Positions 18,389-26,227 of a stretch of DNA of 64,000 bases are shown piece by piece. The DNA is from Pseudomonadota bacterium. GTDB lineage: Bacteria; Pseudomonadota; Gammaproteobacteria; Xanthomonadales; Xanthomonadaceae. The translations under genes and the position numbers were made by a program. Under the pieces are notes generated by a model. The model was not told the DNA's origin. It was given only the letters and a program-made list of their open reading frames with translations, and searched no databases. Where the stretch lies: positions 1 through 64,000 of the forward strand of contig CAUJIN010000037.1 in NCBI GenBank assembly GCA_963205495.1. Direction: 5' to 3'. The number at the start of each line of letters is the position of its first letter. Position 1 is the stretch's first letter.

Positions 18389-19081
18389 ATGAGCGACAGC
18401 CGCCTGATCGGACTGCTGGAAGACGACGAGGATCAGAGCCGGCTGCTGGAAGCCTGGCTCACCCAGGCCGGCTACACGGTGCGCTGCTATCCCGGCGCCT
18501 CCGAATTCCGCCGCCGCCAGGGCGCCGCTTCGATCGACCTGCTGATCCTCGACTGGAACCTGCCGGAAGAAAGCGGGCTGTCGGTGCTGCGCGCGCTGCG
18601 CGATGCCGGCTCGCCCCTGCCGGTGCTGTTCCTGACCGCGCGCAACGCCGAGGCGGACATCGTCGCGGGGCTGCGCGAGGGCGCGGACGACTACGTGGTC
18701 AAGCCGGCCAAGCAGGGCGAGCTCCTGGCGCGGGTGGAGGTGCTGCTGCGCCGCACCCACCTGCAGATGGATGCGGGTACCGATGAGGACGCCGAACCCT
18801 ACCGCTTCGACACCGTGCGCCGGCGCGTGGTGGTGGCGGGCGAGGAAATCCCGCTGACCGACCGCGAATTCGATCTGGTGCTGTTCCTGTTCCGCCGCCG
18901 CGGCCGCGTGGTCAGCCGCGAGACGCTGCTGGAAAACATCTGGAACATCCGTGGCGATGTGGCCACGCGCACCGTGGACACCCACGTCAGCCGCCTGCGC
19001 AAGAAGCTCCAGCTGGCCGGCGAGAACGGCTGGCGGCTCAACGCCGTGTATCAGCACGGCTATCGACTGGAACGGACATGA
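18389..19081 (+). CDS. OmpR-family response regulator, orphan
   Basis: A 230-residue DNA-binding response regulator. The receiver domain has the acidic pair near residues 11-12, phospho-acceptor Asp55 in LDWNLPEESG, Thr83 and Lys105 in VVKPA. The C-terminal winged helix runs from about 135 to 228 and ends in TVDTHVSRLRKKL and GYRLE, typical of OmpR/PhoB. No histidine kinase is adjacent. It sits 29 bases after xrtH and its stop overlaps the pdxH start (ATGA), so the three genes probably form one transcript. Confidence 0.9.
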   Translation: MSDSRLIGLLEDDEDQSRLLEAWLTQAGYTVRCYPGASEFRRRQGAASIDLLILDWNLPEESGLSVLRALRDAGSPLPVLFLTARNAEADIVAGLREGADDYVVKPAKQGELLARVEVLLRRTHLQMDAGTDEDAEPYRFDTVRRRVVVAGEEIPLTDREFDLVLFLFRRRGRVVSRETLLENIWNIRGDVATRTVDTHVSRLRKKLQLAGENGWRLNAVYQHGYRLERT

Positions 19082-19680
19082 CGACGGAAGATTCCCTGCT
19101 GGGCGAGGCGCTGCGGACTTTCGGCGCGCTGCTGCAGGAAGCGCGTGATTCCGGCGACCGCGAGCCGACCGCGATGACGCTGGCTAGCCAGGATGACGAC
19201 GGACGCCTTGCCGCTCGCGTCGTCCTGCTCAAGGCGTTCGATGCGCGCGGCTTCGTGTTCTACACCAACACCCTCAGCCGCAAGGGGCGCGCGCTGGCTG
19301 CGCATCCGCAGGCGGCGCTGCTGTTCCACTGGAAGGGCTTGCGCGATCAGGTGCAGGTGCGGATCGAAGGGGCGGTGGTGCCGGTGGATGCCATCGAGGC
19401 CGACGCCTATTTCGCCAGCCGCCCGCGCGAGAGCCAGCTCGGCGCCTGGGCCTCGCTGCAATCGGAGCCGCTGCCGGATCGGGAAACCTTCGAGGCCCGC
19501 TATGCCGAGGTCGAGGCGCGCTACGCCGGCACGCAGGTACCGCGCCCGCCGCACTGGTCGGGGTACCGGGTGGTGCCGGATGCCATCGAATTCTGGTACG
19601 GCGTGCCCTACCGCCTGCACGACCGCCATGCGTACCGGCGCGTGGACGGCACCTGGACGCGTGGACTGCTGTATCCCTGA
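19078..19680 (+). CDS. pdxH: Pyridoxamine/pyridoxine 5'-phosphate oxidase
   Basis: FMN-dependent oxidase making pyridoxal 5'-phosphate from PNP or PMP. The 200-residue product has the FMN-binding AARVVLLKAFDARGFVFYTN segment start, the SRKGRAL and LLFHWKGL motifs, SRPRESQLGAWAS, and the C-terminal PxxWSGYRVVPD plus RLHDRHAYRR signature. Its ATG overlaps the response-regulator stop by four bases. The window also encodes pdxA, the other PLP-pathway enzyme, at 29621. Confidence 0.95.
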   Translation: MTTEDSLLGEALRTFGALLQEARDSGDREPTAMTLASQDDDGRLAARVVLLKAFDARGFVFYTNTLSRKGRALAAHPQAALLFHWKGLRDQVQVRIEGAVVPVDAIEADAYFASRPRESQLGAWASLQSEPLPDRETFEARYAEVEARYAGTQVPRPPHWSGYRVVPDAIEFWYGVPYRLHDRHAYRRVDGTWTRGLLYP

Positions 19681-19695
19681 TCCGGGCCCGTCGGC

Positions 19696-20973
19696 CTATT
19701 TGCGCGTGAACAGGCGGAAGAGCGCGCCGCGATCGTCCTTCTTGGCCTGCAGGCTCTGGCGCGGCACGTATTCGAGCCGTCCGATGGCCTGGTAGGCGCG
19801 GATCACGTCGAACACCTCTTCCATCAGCGCGCCGCTCACGCGCGCCAGCACGTGCAGGTGCATGGGCGTGGCCATCAGCGCCACGATGCGGCCGTGGGAG
19901 CGCAGTTCGGGTGCGCAGTCGAGCGCGTGCGTGACGGCGTAGCTTCCGCCCGGATCCAGACTCGGGTCCAGACGTCCCGGAGCGCCCATGAGCGCGAGCA
20001 GCCAATGCAACTCATCGAACGGTCGGGCTTGCTGGGTGTCGCGCACCTGCTGCAGCTCCGATCCGACGATCCGCGCCGACTGGACGCGGGTTCCGTTGGC
20101 GTGGACGTAGGGGGCGAGATCCTGAAGATCGGCCTGGCTGTAATAGCCGCGCAGCTTGGGATCCAGCACCAGGTCAGGAAGCCCCTCACCGGACAGGCGG
20201 GTGGGGCTGAGGATGGCGCCTTCGGCCAGCAGCGCCGGCAGCACGGGCTGGCTGGCTTCCAGCGTGGTGCTGCGGGTGGTGCTCGGGCCGAATCCGGACG
20301 GATCGAGCGCCAGCGGTTCGATTTCCAGCGGCGTTGCGCCCAGCAGGCTGGCGTCGTGGGTGCCGGCTTCGTTGTGCCGCATCGCGCTGCGCGCCGTCTC
20401 CGGGTGCCGGCGCGCCTCGATCTGCGTGTCCGGGGTGATCAGCGGCTTTGGCGGCGGCGGCTCCTGCAGCGGATCGCCGTGCACCAGCAGTTCGAAGGAG
20501 TCCGGGGCGGAGGAGCTGGCCGCAGGCGGAACGACGTCGGCGTGGGCGTGCTCCGGGCGATCCCAGGTGCGTGCCCCCGTGCCGGTGGGGATGCGGTCGC
20601 CCAGTTCGGCGTTGTAGAAATCCGCATCGGAACCGGTGACGACTTCGGTGTCGTCGCGCAGGCTGCCTGCCACGTTCAGCACGGCCACCAGCTGGTCGAG
20701 CTTGAGCGGCCGCCGCAGCACCATGCCGTGCATCACGACCGCATCGGCGTCGCACAGGAGCGCGAACGGGATGCCGGCGGCCTGATAGCGCGCCTGCAGG
20801 GTGCGCGAGGCGACATCGTCTATCGGGTCAAGGATGACCAGGTCGGGCTGGTCGCGCTCCTGCAACTCCCAGGAGTGCGCCAGCCGCGTTCCGGCCATGC
20901 GCAGCATCAGCCGAAGGTGTGCGACGCTTTCTTCTGAGGCGCCAACGATGGATAAAGTGCGAGTGGCTCGCAT
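19696..20973 (-). CDS. Uncharacterised protein with receiver-like N terminus
   Basis: A 425-residue protein I do not recognise. Residues 1-100 have the alternating strand/helix pattern of a CheY-type receiver (TLSIVGASEE, PDLVILDPIDD, GIPFALLCD, and RRPLKLDQL as the K-region), but the ordinary phosphorylation-site context is altered, so it may be a pseudo-receiver. Residues ~110-240 are proline- and serine-rich and probably disordered. The C-terminal ~150 residues look folded, with FDELHWLLALMG and a segment ALMATPMHLHVLARVSGALMEEV. No signal peptide or TM helix is seen. The start at 20973 gives MRATRTLSIVG; in-frame ATGs upstream (21039) are possible. It converges on pdxH 15 bases away. Confidence 0.65.
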   Translation of the reverse strand: MRATRTLSIVGASEESVAHLRLMLRMAGTRLAHSWELQERDQPDLVILDPIDDVASRTLQARYQAAGIPFALLCDADAVVMHGMVLRRPLKLDQLVAVLNVAGSLRDDTEVVTGSDADFYNAELGDRIPTGTGARTWDRPEHAHADVVPPAASSSAPDSFELLVHGDPLQEPPPPKPLITPDTQIEARRHPETARSAMRHNEAGTHDASLLGATPLEIEPLALDPSGFGPSTTRSTTLEASQPVLPALLAEGAILSPTRLSGEGLPDLVLDPKLRGYYSQADLQDLAPYVHANGTRVQSARIVGSELQQVRDTQQARPFDELHWLLALMGAPGRLDPSLDPGGSYAVTHALDCAPELRSHGRIVALMATPMHLHVLARVSGALMEEVFDVIRAYQAIGRLEYVPRQSLQAKKDDRGALFRLFTRK

Positions 20974-21161
20974 CGTCGATTCCCGGATTCCGCCCTTGCA
21001 GGCTGTGAGCATACGGCAGATTTCTCTCGGTTTGCTCACCGAACTGCAATTTTTTGCGAACTGCCGGGTACGGCGATTGCGTCCCGAGAGCGTGCGTCCT
21101 GCTACGCTTCCGCGTCACGACGCGGCTGCGCGGCGTACCACGTCAATCGAAGGGGAACTCC

Positions 21162-22058
21162 ATGGCCAAGGCTCGCAGGAAGGCACAGGACAAGGGCGCT
21201 GGCACAAGCGCAACGGGTGCCCACAGGGCGCGGCTGGCGCCGGATCGCGGGCTGCTGGGGCTGGCGGGCGCAGGCGTGCTGCTGACCGCCTACCTGCTGT
21301 TCGTGCATCTCGCCGGCGGCAGCGCGCTGTTCTGCTCCGAGGGTGCGGGTTGCGACATCGTGCAGGAGAGCCGCTGGGCGAATCTGTTCGGACTGCCGGT
21401 CACGCTCTGGGGGCTGGGCCTGTATGCGCTGATCGCCGTCGTTGCCGCCACCGGGCGCACTCCCGCCACGCGCTGGAAGCGGGCGGCGAGCCTGTCCCTG
21501 CTCGGCTTGCTGGTAAGCGTCTATCTCACCTCGATCGGCTGGTTCGTCCTGGAAGCGATCTGCGGCTGGTGTCTCCTGTCCCTCGCGCTGGTCACCGCGA
21601 TCTTCGTCTACTGTCTGGTGCGGCGCCCCGCGCAGACTCCGGCGAGCGGGTGGCCGCGCTGGCTGGGCACCCATGCGATCGTGCTGGGGCCGATGCTCGC
21701 GCTGATCGGTGCGGCGCAGGCCGGCTGGCTGTCGCCGCCCGTCGATCCGCGGCTGGAAGCCCTGGCCGTGCATCTCAAGGACAGCGGTGCCCTCTATTAC
21801 GGCGCCTTCTGGTGCCCGAACTGCCAGAAACAGCGCCGCCTGTTCGGCCGCGCGGAGGAAGCTTTGCCCTATGTCGAATGCAGCCCCAACGGTCGCACCG
21901 GCGCTGCCGCCTTCGAATGCGCCAGCCAGGGCATCGAAAGCTTTCCGACCTGGGTGATCCGCGGTGAACGCCACCTGGGCCTGCTCACGCCCGACGAGCT
22001 GGCACGGCTGTCGCGCTTCCGGCAGTGGAACGCGCCGGCAGGGGAGAAGGTGAAGTGA
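21162..22058 (+). CDS. VKOR-thioredoxin fusion, disulfide-generating membrane protein
   Basis: A quinone-coupled thiol oxidase related to bacterial VKOR, which can replace DsbB in disulfide formation. The 298-residue product has a basic N terminus, a four- to five-helix membrane domain with a Cys pair at 58/64 (CSEGAGC) and the quinone-side CGWC at 134-137, then a soluble thioredoxin-like domain with WCPNC at 217-221. Such natural fusions carry out both quinone reduction and substrate oxidation. It begins a rightward group with dgkA, rlmI, lgt, thyA and folA. Cysteine-rich exported proteins nearby (lipoprotein at 12494, LptD) could be clients, as inference only. Confidence 0.88.
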   Translation: MAKARRKAQDKGAGTSATGAHRARLAPDRGLLGLAGAGVLLTAYLLFVHLAGGSALFCSEGAGCDIVQESRWANLFGLPVTLWGLGLYALIAVVAATGRTPATRWKRAASLSLLGLLVSVYLTSIGWFVLEAICGWCLLSLALVTAIFVYCLVRRPAQTPASGWPRWLGTHAIVLGPMLALIGAAQAGWLSPPVDPRLEALAVHLKDSGALYYGAFWCPNCQKQRRLFGRAEEALPYVECSPNGRTGAAAFECASQGIESFPTWVIRGERHLGLLTPDELARLSRFRQWNAPAGEKVK

Positions 22059-22094
22059 TGTGGCCCGGCAAATCCGCGTCGTGCGGAGCGCGCC

Positions 22095-22472
22095 ATGGCT
22101 GACGGTCACAGCGGGCTGCTGCGCGGTCCGGTCAAGGTCTGGCACGCGCTGCGCTGGTCGATGCAGGGGCTGGCGGCGTGCTGGCGGCTGGAATCCTCGT
22201 TCCGGCTGGAAGTCGTGCTGGCCGCGGTGCTCGCACCCGTCGGTCTGTGGCTGGGGGAAACCCCGGTCGAGCGGGTGCTGCTGGTCGCAAGCCTTCTGGC
22301 CGTGATCGCGATGGAAGTGATGAACTCCGCGCTCGAAGCCGTCGCCGACCGCTTTGGCCCCGAGCGTCACGAGCTGATCGGACGCGCCAAGGACATGGGC
22401 TCGGCCGCGGTGTTCGTGCTGATGATGAACGTGCTGGTGGTCTGGGGGCTGCTTCTCGTTCCGAAACTGTAG
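22095..22472 (+). CDS. dgkA: Diacylglycerol kinase (prokaryotic type)
   Basis: A small integral-membrane kinase that recycles diacylglycerol to phosphatidate. It has 125 residues and three hydrophobic segments; the family signature EVMNSALEAVADR followed by RAKDMGSAAV is intact, including catalytic and ATP-binding Glu, Asn and Asp positions. It lies 36 bases after the VKOR gene and 66 before rlmI. Diacylglycerol is also a by-product of Lgt-independent phosphoethanolamine transfer such as by EptA-type enzymes, one of which is encoded at 39964. Confidence 0.94.
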   Translation: MADGHSGLLRGPVKVWHALRWSMQGLAACWRLESSFRLEVVLAAVLAPVGLWLGETPVERVLLVASLLAVIAMEVMNSALEAVADRFGPERHELIGRAKDMGSAAVFVLMMNVLVVWGLLLVPKL

Positions 22473-22538
22473 CCGTGCCATAGTGCCCGGCTGACCGCGC
22501 CATCTGCCGCGCCGAACCCATTTTTCCGAGGAAGTGCC

Positions 22539-23744
22539 ATGACCGATTCCACTTTGCCCGCGCTTCAGCTCAAACGCGGGGAAGACCGCCGCCTGCGCGC
22601 CGGCCACCTGTGGGTGTTCAGCAACGAGATCGACGTGGCGAAGACGCCGTTGACCGCCTTCACGCCGGGTGATGCGGTGCAGGTTCTCGACGGCAGCGGC
22701 AAGCCGCTGGGCACGGGCTATGTCAATCCTTCGACCCTGATCGCCGCGCGCCTGGTCGATCGCGGAGGCCACGCGCTGGATGCCTCGCTCATCGTGCACC
22801 GGCTGAACGTGGCGCTGGCGCTGCGCGAGCGGCTGTATCCGGGCGCGCCGTTCTACCGGTTGGCGTTCGGCGAGTCCGACGGCCTGCCCGGGCTGGTGCT
22901 GGACCGCTTCGGCGACATCCTCGTCGGGCAGACGACGACGGCAGGCATGGAGCGACACAAGCCGCAGATCGTGGACGCGGTGCGCAAGGTGCTCGATCCA
23001 GCCGCGATGATCTGGAAGAACGACGGCGGCGCGCGCGCGCTGGAATCGCTGCCGAGCGAGGTGGAGGTCGCCTTCGGCGCGATCGACGGCCCGCTGCGGG
23101 TGGAAGAGGGCGGGCTGACGTTCGAGGTGGATGCCCTCGGCGGCCAGAAGACCGGCTGGTTCTACGACCAGCGCGCCAACCGCGACCAGCTTGCGCCCTG
23201 TGTGCGCGGCGGGGCGAAGGTGCTCGACCTGTTTTCCTACGTCGGCGCCTGGGGCCTGCGCGCGGCGGCCTTCGGCGCCGGGGACGTGACCTGCGTGGAC
23301 GGCTCGCAGGCGGCGGTGGACGCGGTGCGCGCCAACGCCGCGCGCAACGGCCTGTCCGACCGCGTGGAGGCGCTCTGCGCCGACGCCTTCGAATTCCTCA
23401 AGCAGGCCCGCGCCGAGCGTCGCCGCTGGGACGTGGTGATCGTCGATCCTCCCGCCTTCATCAAGAAGCGCAAGGACCAGCGCGAGGGCACGCTGGCCTA
23501 CCGGCGCATCAACGAGATGGCGATGCAGGTGCTGGAACGCGACGGCCTGCTGGTGAGCTGCTCGTGCAGCCACCACATGAGCCGCGACGGGCTGCTGCGC
23601 GAGATCAACGCCGGCGCGCGGCATCTGGATCGCCAGGTGCAGGCGCTGCAGGTGTTGCAGCAGGGGCCGGACCATCCGGTGCAGGCCGCCATCGCCGAAA
23701 CCGAATACCTCAAGGGCTTCCTCTGCCGCGTGCTGCCGAGCTGA
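22539..23744 (+). CDS. rlmI: 23S rRNA (cytosine-5)-methyltransferase RlmI
   Basis: SAM-dependent methyltransferase that modifies 23S rRNA C1962 (E. coli numbering). The 401-residue protein starts with a PUA domain (residues ~8-80, including GHLWVFSNEI), then an EEHEE domain, then the Rossmann methyltransferase core with KTGWFYDQRANR, the SAM loop VLDLFSYVGAWGL, and VDPPAF; the catalytic cysteine lies in SCSCSHHM. Upstream AGGAAG supports ATG 22539. It is 3 bases from lgt. Confidence 0.93.
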   Translation: MTDSTLPALQLKRGEDRRLRAGHLWVFSNEIDVAKTPLTAFTPGDAVQVLDGSGKPLGTGYVNPSTLIAARLVDRGGHALDASLIVHRLNVALALRERLYPGAPFYRLAFGESDGLPGLVLDRFGDILVGQTTTAGMERHKPQIVDAVRKVLDPAAMIWKNDGGARALESLPSEVEVAFGAIDGPLRVEEGGLTFEVDALGGQKTGWFYDQRANRDQLAPCVRGGAKVLDLFSYVGAWGLRAAAFGAGDVTCVDGSQAAVDAVRANAARNGLSDRVEALCADAFEFLKQARAERRRWDVVIVDPPAFIKKRKDQREGTLAYRRINEMAMQVLERDGLLVSCSCSHHMSRDGLLREINAGARHLDRQVQALQVLQQGPDHPVQAAIAETEYLKGFLCRVLPS

Positions 23745-23747
23745 TCC

Positions 23748-24614
23748 ATGAGCCTCCTGCAAGACATCGATCCGGTCGCGGTCCACCTCGGGCCCGTTTC
23801 CGTGCACTGGTACGGCCTCATGTACCTGATGGGCTTCGGCCTTGCCTGGTGGCTGGGCCTGCGCCGGGTACGGGCCGGGCGCCTGCCGGTAGGCGAACAG
23901 GCCTATTCCGACCTCATCTTCTACGCCATGCTGGGCGTGCTGCTGGGCGGACGCGTAGGCTACCTGCTGTTCTACGGCACCGCGCAGATCGCGGCCGATC
24001 CGATGTACGCCTTCCGCGTGTGGGAGGGCGGCATGAGCTTCCACGGCGGCCTGCTGGGCGTGCTCGCGGCGGTGTGGTGGTGGTCGCGCACGAATCGCCT
24101 GCATTTCTTCGACAGCGTGGACTTCATCGCGCCGCTGGTGCCTCCCGGGCTGGGCTTCGGCCGGCTGGGCAATTTCATCGGCGGCGAACTGTGGGGGCAC
24201 GTGACGAACGCGCCCTGGGCCGTGGTGTTCCGCAGCGCGCTGCCGGAAAACCTCGCCGGCGCATCGTCGGAAACCCTGCGCAGCCTGCATGCGTCCGGCG
24301 CGCTGGAGCGCTACGCGCGCCATCCCTCGCAGCTCTATCAGGCGTTTCTGGAGGGGCTGGTGCTGTTCCTCGCGCTGTGGTGGTTCTCCCGCCGGCCGCG
24401 GCCGCGCTACGCGGTTTCAGGGCTGTTCGCCGTGCTCTACGGGGTGTTCCGTTTCGCGGTGGAGTTCGTGCGCGAACCGGACGCACACCTGGGCTACCTC
24501 GCCTTCGGCTGGCTGACCATGGGGCAGGTGCTCTCCGCGCCGCTCGTCCTCGTCGGCCTCTGGCTGCTGTGGCGCTCGCGCCGCGCGCCGACGCTGGCGA
24601 TGAAGGGCGACTGA
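23748..24614 (+). CDS. lgt: Prolipoprotein diacylglyceryl transferase
   Basis: Inner-membrane enzyme that transfers diacylglyceryl from phosphatidylglycerol to the lipobox cysteine. The 288-residue product has seven hydrophobic segments, the HGGLLG motif with its conserved His, and [13 protein letters not shown], the Lgt signature (usually GRxGNFINGE; here Gly replaces Asn). C-terminal [10 protein letters not shown] is also typical. It is one base upstream of thyA, the classical lgt-thyA arrangement. Confidence 0.95.
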   Translation: MSLLQDIDPVAVHLGPVSVHWYGLMYLMGFGLAWWLGLRRVRAGRLPVGEQAYSDLIFYAMLGVLLGGRVGYLLFYGTAQIAADPMYAFRVWEGGMSFHGGLLGVLAAVWWWSRTNRLHFFDSVDFIAPLVPPGLGFGRLGNFIGGELWGHVTNAPWAVVFRSALPENLAGASSETLRSLHASGALERYARHPSQLYQAFLEGLVLFLALWWFSRRPRPRYAVSGLFAVLYGVFRFAVEFVREPDAHLGYLAFGWLTMGQVLSAPLVLVGLWLLWRSRRAPTLAMKGD

Positions 24615-24615
24615 G

Positions 24616-25410
24616 ATGCGCCAGTACCTGGAGCTTCTTTCCCACGTGCTCGAGCACGGCACGCCCAAGGGCGACCGCACCGGCACCGGCACGCGCAGCG
24701 TGTTCGGCTGGCAGATGCGCTTCGATCTGTCCGAGGGCTTTCCGCTGGTCACCACGAAAAAACTGCACCTGCGCTCGATCGTGCACGAGCTGCTGTGGTT
24801 CCTGCGCGGCGACACCCATGTCGGCTACCTGCGCGAGAACGGCGTGACGATCTGGGACGAGTGGGCCGACGCCGAGGGCCACCTCGGCCCGGTCTACGGC
24901 CACCAGTGGCGGCACTGGCGGGGCGCGGACGGCCAGGAGTTCGACCAGATGCGCTGGCTCGTGGACGAGATCCGCCGCAATCCCGATTCGCGCCGTCTGG
25001 TGGTCAGCGCCTGGAACGTGGCCGACCTCCCGAAGATGGCGCTGCAGCCCTGCCACGCGCTGTTCCAGTTCTACGTGGCCGAGGGCCGGCTGTCCTGCCA
25101 GCTCTACCAGCGCAGCGCCGACATCTTCCTGGGCGTGCCCTTCAACATCGCCAGCTACGCCCTCCTGACCCACATGGTCGCGCAGGCCTGCGGTCTGGGC
25201 GTGGGCGATTTCGTGCACACCCTGGGCGATGCGCACCTGTATTCCAACCATCTGGAACAGGCGCGCCAGCAGCTTTCCCGGGCCCCGCGCGCATTGCCGC
25301 GTCTGGCGCTCGATCCCGGGGTGAAGGATCTCTTCGACTTCCGCTACGAGGACGTTGCGATCGAGGGCTATGACCCGTGGCCCTCGATTCGGGCGCAGGT
25401 GGCAGTGTGA
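24616..25410 (+). CDS. thyA: Thymidylate synthase
   Basis: Converts dUMP to dTMP with methylenetetrahydrofolate. The 264-residue protein matches the length of the E. coli enzyme, with the nucleophile Cys146 in [11 protein letters not shown], the N-terminal [13 protein letters not shown] dUMP loop and the [17 protein letters not shown] signature. The stop codon abuts a 98-bp palindromic element (25411-25508), beyond which the DHFR core begins. Confidence 0.97.
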   Translation: MRQYLELLSHVLEHGTPKGDRTGTGTRSVFGWQMRFDLSEGFPLVTTKKLHLRSIVHELLWFLRGDTHVGYLRENGVTIWDEWADAEGHLGPVYGHQWRHWRGADGQEFDQMRWLVDEIRRNPDSRRLVVSAWNVADLPKMALQPCHALFQFYVAEGRLSCQLYQRSADIFLGVPFNIASYALLTHMVAQACGLGVGDFVHTLGDAHLYSNHLEQARQQLSRAPRALPRLALDPGVKDLFDFRYEDVAIEGYDPWPSIRAQVAV

Positions 25411-25994
25411 GCGGGAATCGGGAATGGGGAATGGGGAATGGGGAGAGGAGCGCTCGCGAGGCGGCGGGGTGTGGCTCCGATTCTCCATTCCCCATTCCCG
25501 ATTCCCGCGCAAGCCTCACCCTCCTGGCTGCGCTCGACCGCAACCGCGCCATCGGCAAGGACAACGCCTTGCCTTGGCATCTGCCCGACGACCTCAAGCG
25601 ATTCAAGGCGCTGACCCTGGGCAAGCCGATCCTGATGGGGCGCCGGACCGCCGAATCCCTGGGGCGCGCCCTGCCGGGCCGCCTCAATCTGGTGCTCACG
25701 CGTTCGGGTGCGGCGCCGTTCGAGGGCATGGTGGCGGTCGCCACGCTGGATGAAGCCTTGGCGCGGGCCGGAGGCGAGCTGTGCGTGATCGGCGGCGGCG
25801 AGCTGTACGCGCTGGCGCTGCCGCGGGCCGAGGTGCTGCACCTGACCCTCGTGGATACCCTGGTCGAGGCTGCGGATGCCTTTTTTCCCGCGTTCGATCC
25901 GGAGCTTTGGCACGAAACCTTCCGCGAGCACCATCCGGCCGACGCGCGCCACGCCTTCGCCATGGATTTCGTGGAGTTTCGCCGGAATCCCTGA
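25407..25994 (+). CDS. folA: Dihydrofolate reductase with element-encoded N terminus
   Basis: Reduces dihydrofolate to tetrahydrofolate with NADPH and partners ThyA. The conserved core starts at [28 protein letters not shown] (first part at 25512) and includes [15 protein letters not shown] and [12 protein letters not shown]. Normally DHFR starts one or two residues before this core, but here there is no start codon at that point: the codons read Arg-Ala-Ser. In-frame starts exist only inside or before the palindromic element: ATG 25377 (inside thyA), GTG 25407 (overlapping the thyA stop as GTGA, the choice here because such overlaps are common in this window) and ATG 25431. All add about 27-45 residues of repeat-encoded sequence. 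The start is therefore uncertain; the enzyme identity is not. Confidence 0.85.
   Translation: MSGNREWGMGNGERSAREAAGCGSDSPFPIPDSRASLTLLAALDRNRAIGKDNALPWHLPDDLKRFKALTLGKPILMGRRTAESLGRALPGRLNLVLTRSGAAPFEGMVAVATLDEALARAGGELCVIGGGELYALALPRAEVLHLTLVDTLVEAADAFFPAFDPELWHETFREHHPADARHAFAMDFVEFRRNP
25411..25508. repeat. Palindromic GGGAAT-type element between thyA and folA
   Basis: Two 24-bp arms, perfect reverse complements of each other (25411-25434 and 25485-25508), enclose a 50-base GC-rich centre. The arms consist of iterated GGGAATCGGGAATGGGG-like hexamers. The element starts at the base after the thyA stop and ends where the conserved DHFR sequence begins. A related, larger element lies between sufC and sufD (37225-37445), so this is a dispersed family. 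Confidence 0.85.
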
Positions 25995-26028
25995 AGTCCA
26001 TCGTCTGTGGCCGCGCGCCACGGGAGGT

Positions 26029-26053
26029 CGCAGGAGCGGGCTTGCCCGCGATC
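26029..26053. repeat. Single REP-like palindrome
   Basis: GCGGGC-TT-GCCCGC at 26036-26049, embedded in a CAGGAGCGGGCTTGCCCGCG context, is the form of REP seen widely in Pseudomonas and xanthomonad genomes. It lies downstream of folA in the 233-base gap before the porin gene. Confidence 0.7.
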
Positions 26054-26152
26054 GATGCGCCGGACGCTGACTGCTTGTTGCCCAATCCCGCTCCGGCCAT
26101 CGCCTTGCGCCGAGGCGGGAGGAAATGAGCCGCGGCTGACTGGCGCGATGCG

Positions 26153-26195
26153 GTTTGATGGGGATCAAACGGGCGTTCCAGCCGGCTTGTATCGT
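26153..26195 (+). promoter_or_regulatory. FNR/ANR-type box and -10 upstream of the porin gene
   Basis: The sequence GTTTGAT-GGGG-ATCAAAC (26153-26170) is a perfect inverted repeat containing TTGAT-N4-ATCAA, the exact FNR/ANR consensus. A TATCGT hexamer at 26190-26195 could be the -10; the implied start near 26202 puts the box centre (26161.5) at about -40.5, the class II activator position. The porin ATG follows at 26228. Confidence 0.7.
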
Positions 26196-26227
26196 CACGG
26201 GCAGTATCCGTGAACGAGGTTTCTTCC

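Noticed and set aside
21102..24323. A 1073-codon minus-strand frame covering VKOR, dgkA, rlmI and lgt
   Set aside because: All four genes on the plus strand have intact family motifs; this is antisense shadow.
25411..25508. A CRISPR-like array or VNTR from the repeated GGGAAT units
   Set aside because: There are no unique spacers; the units form two inverted arms rather than direct repeats with spacers.
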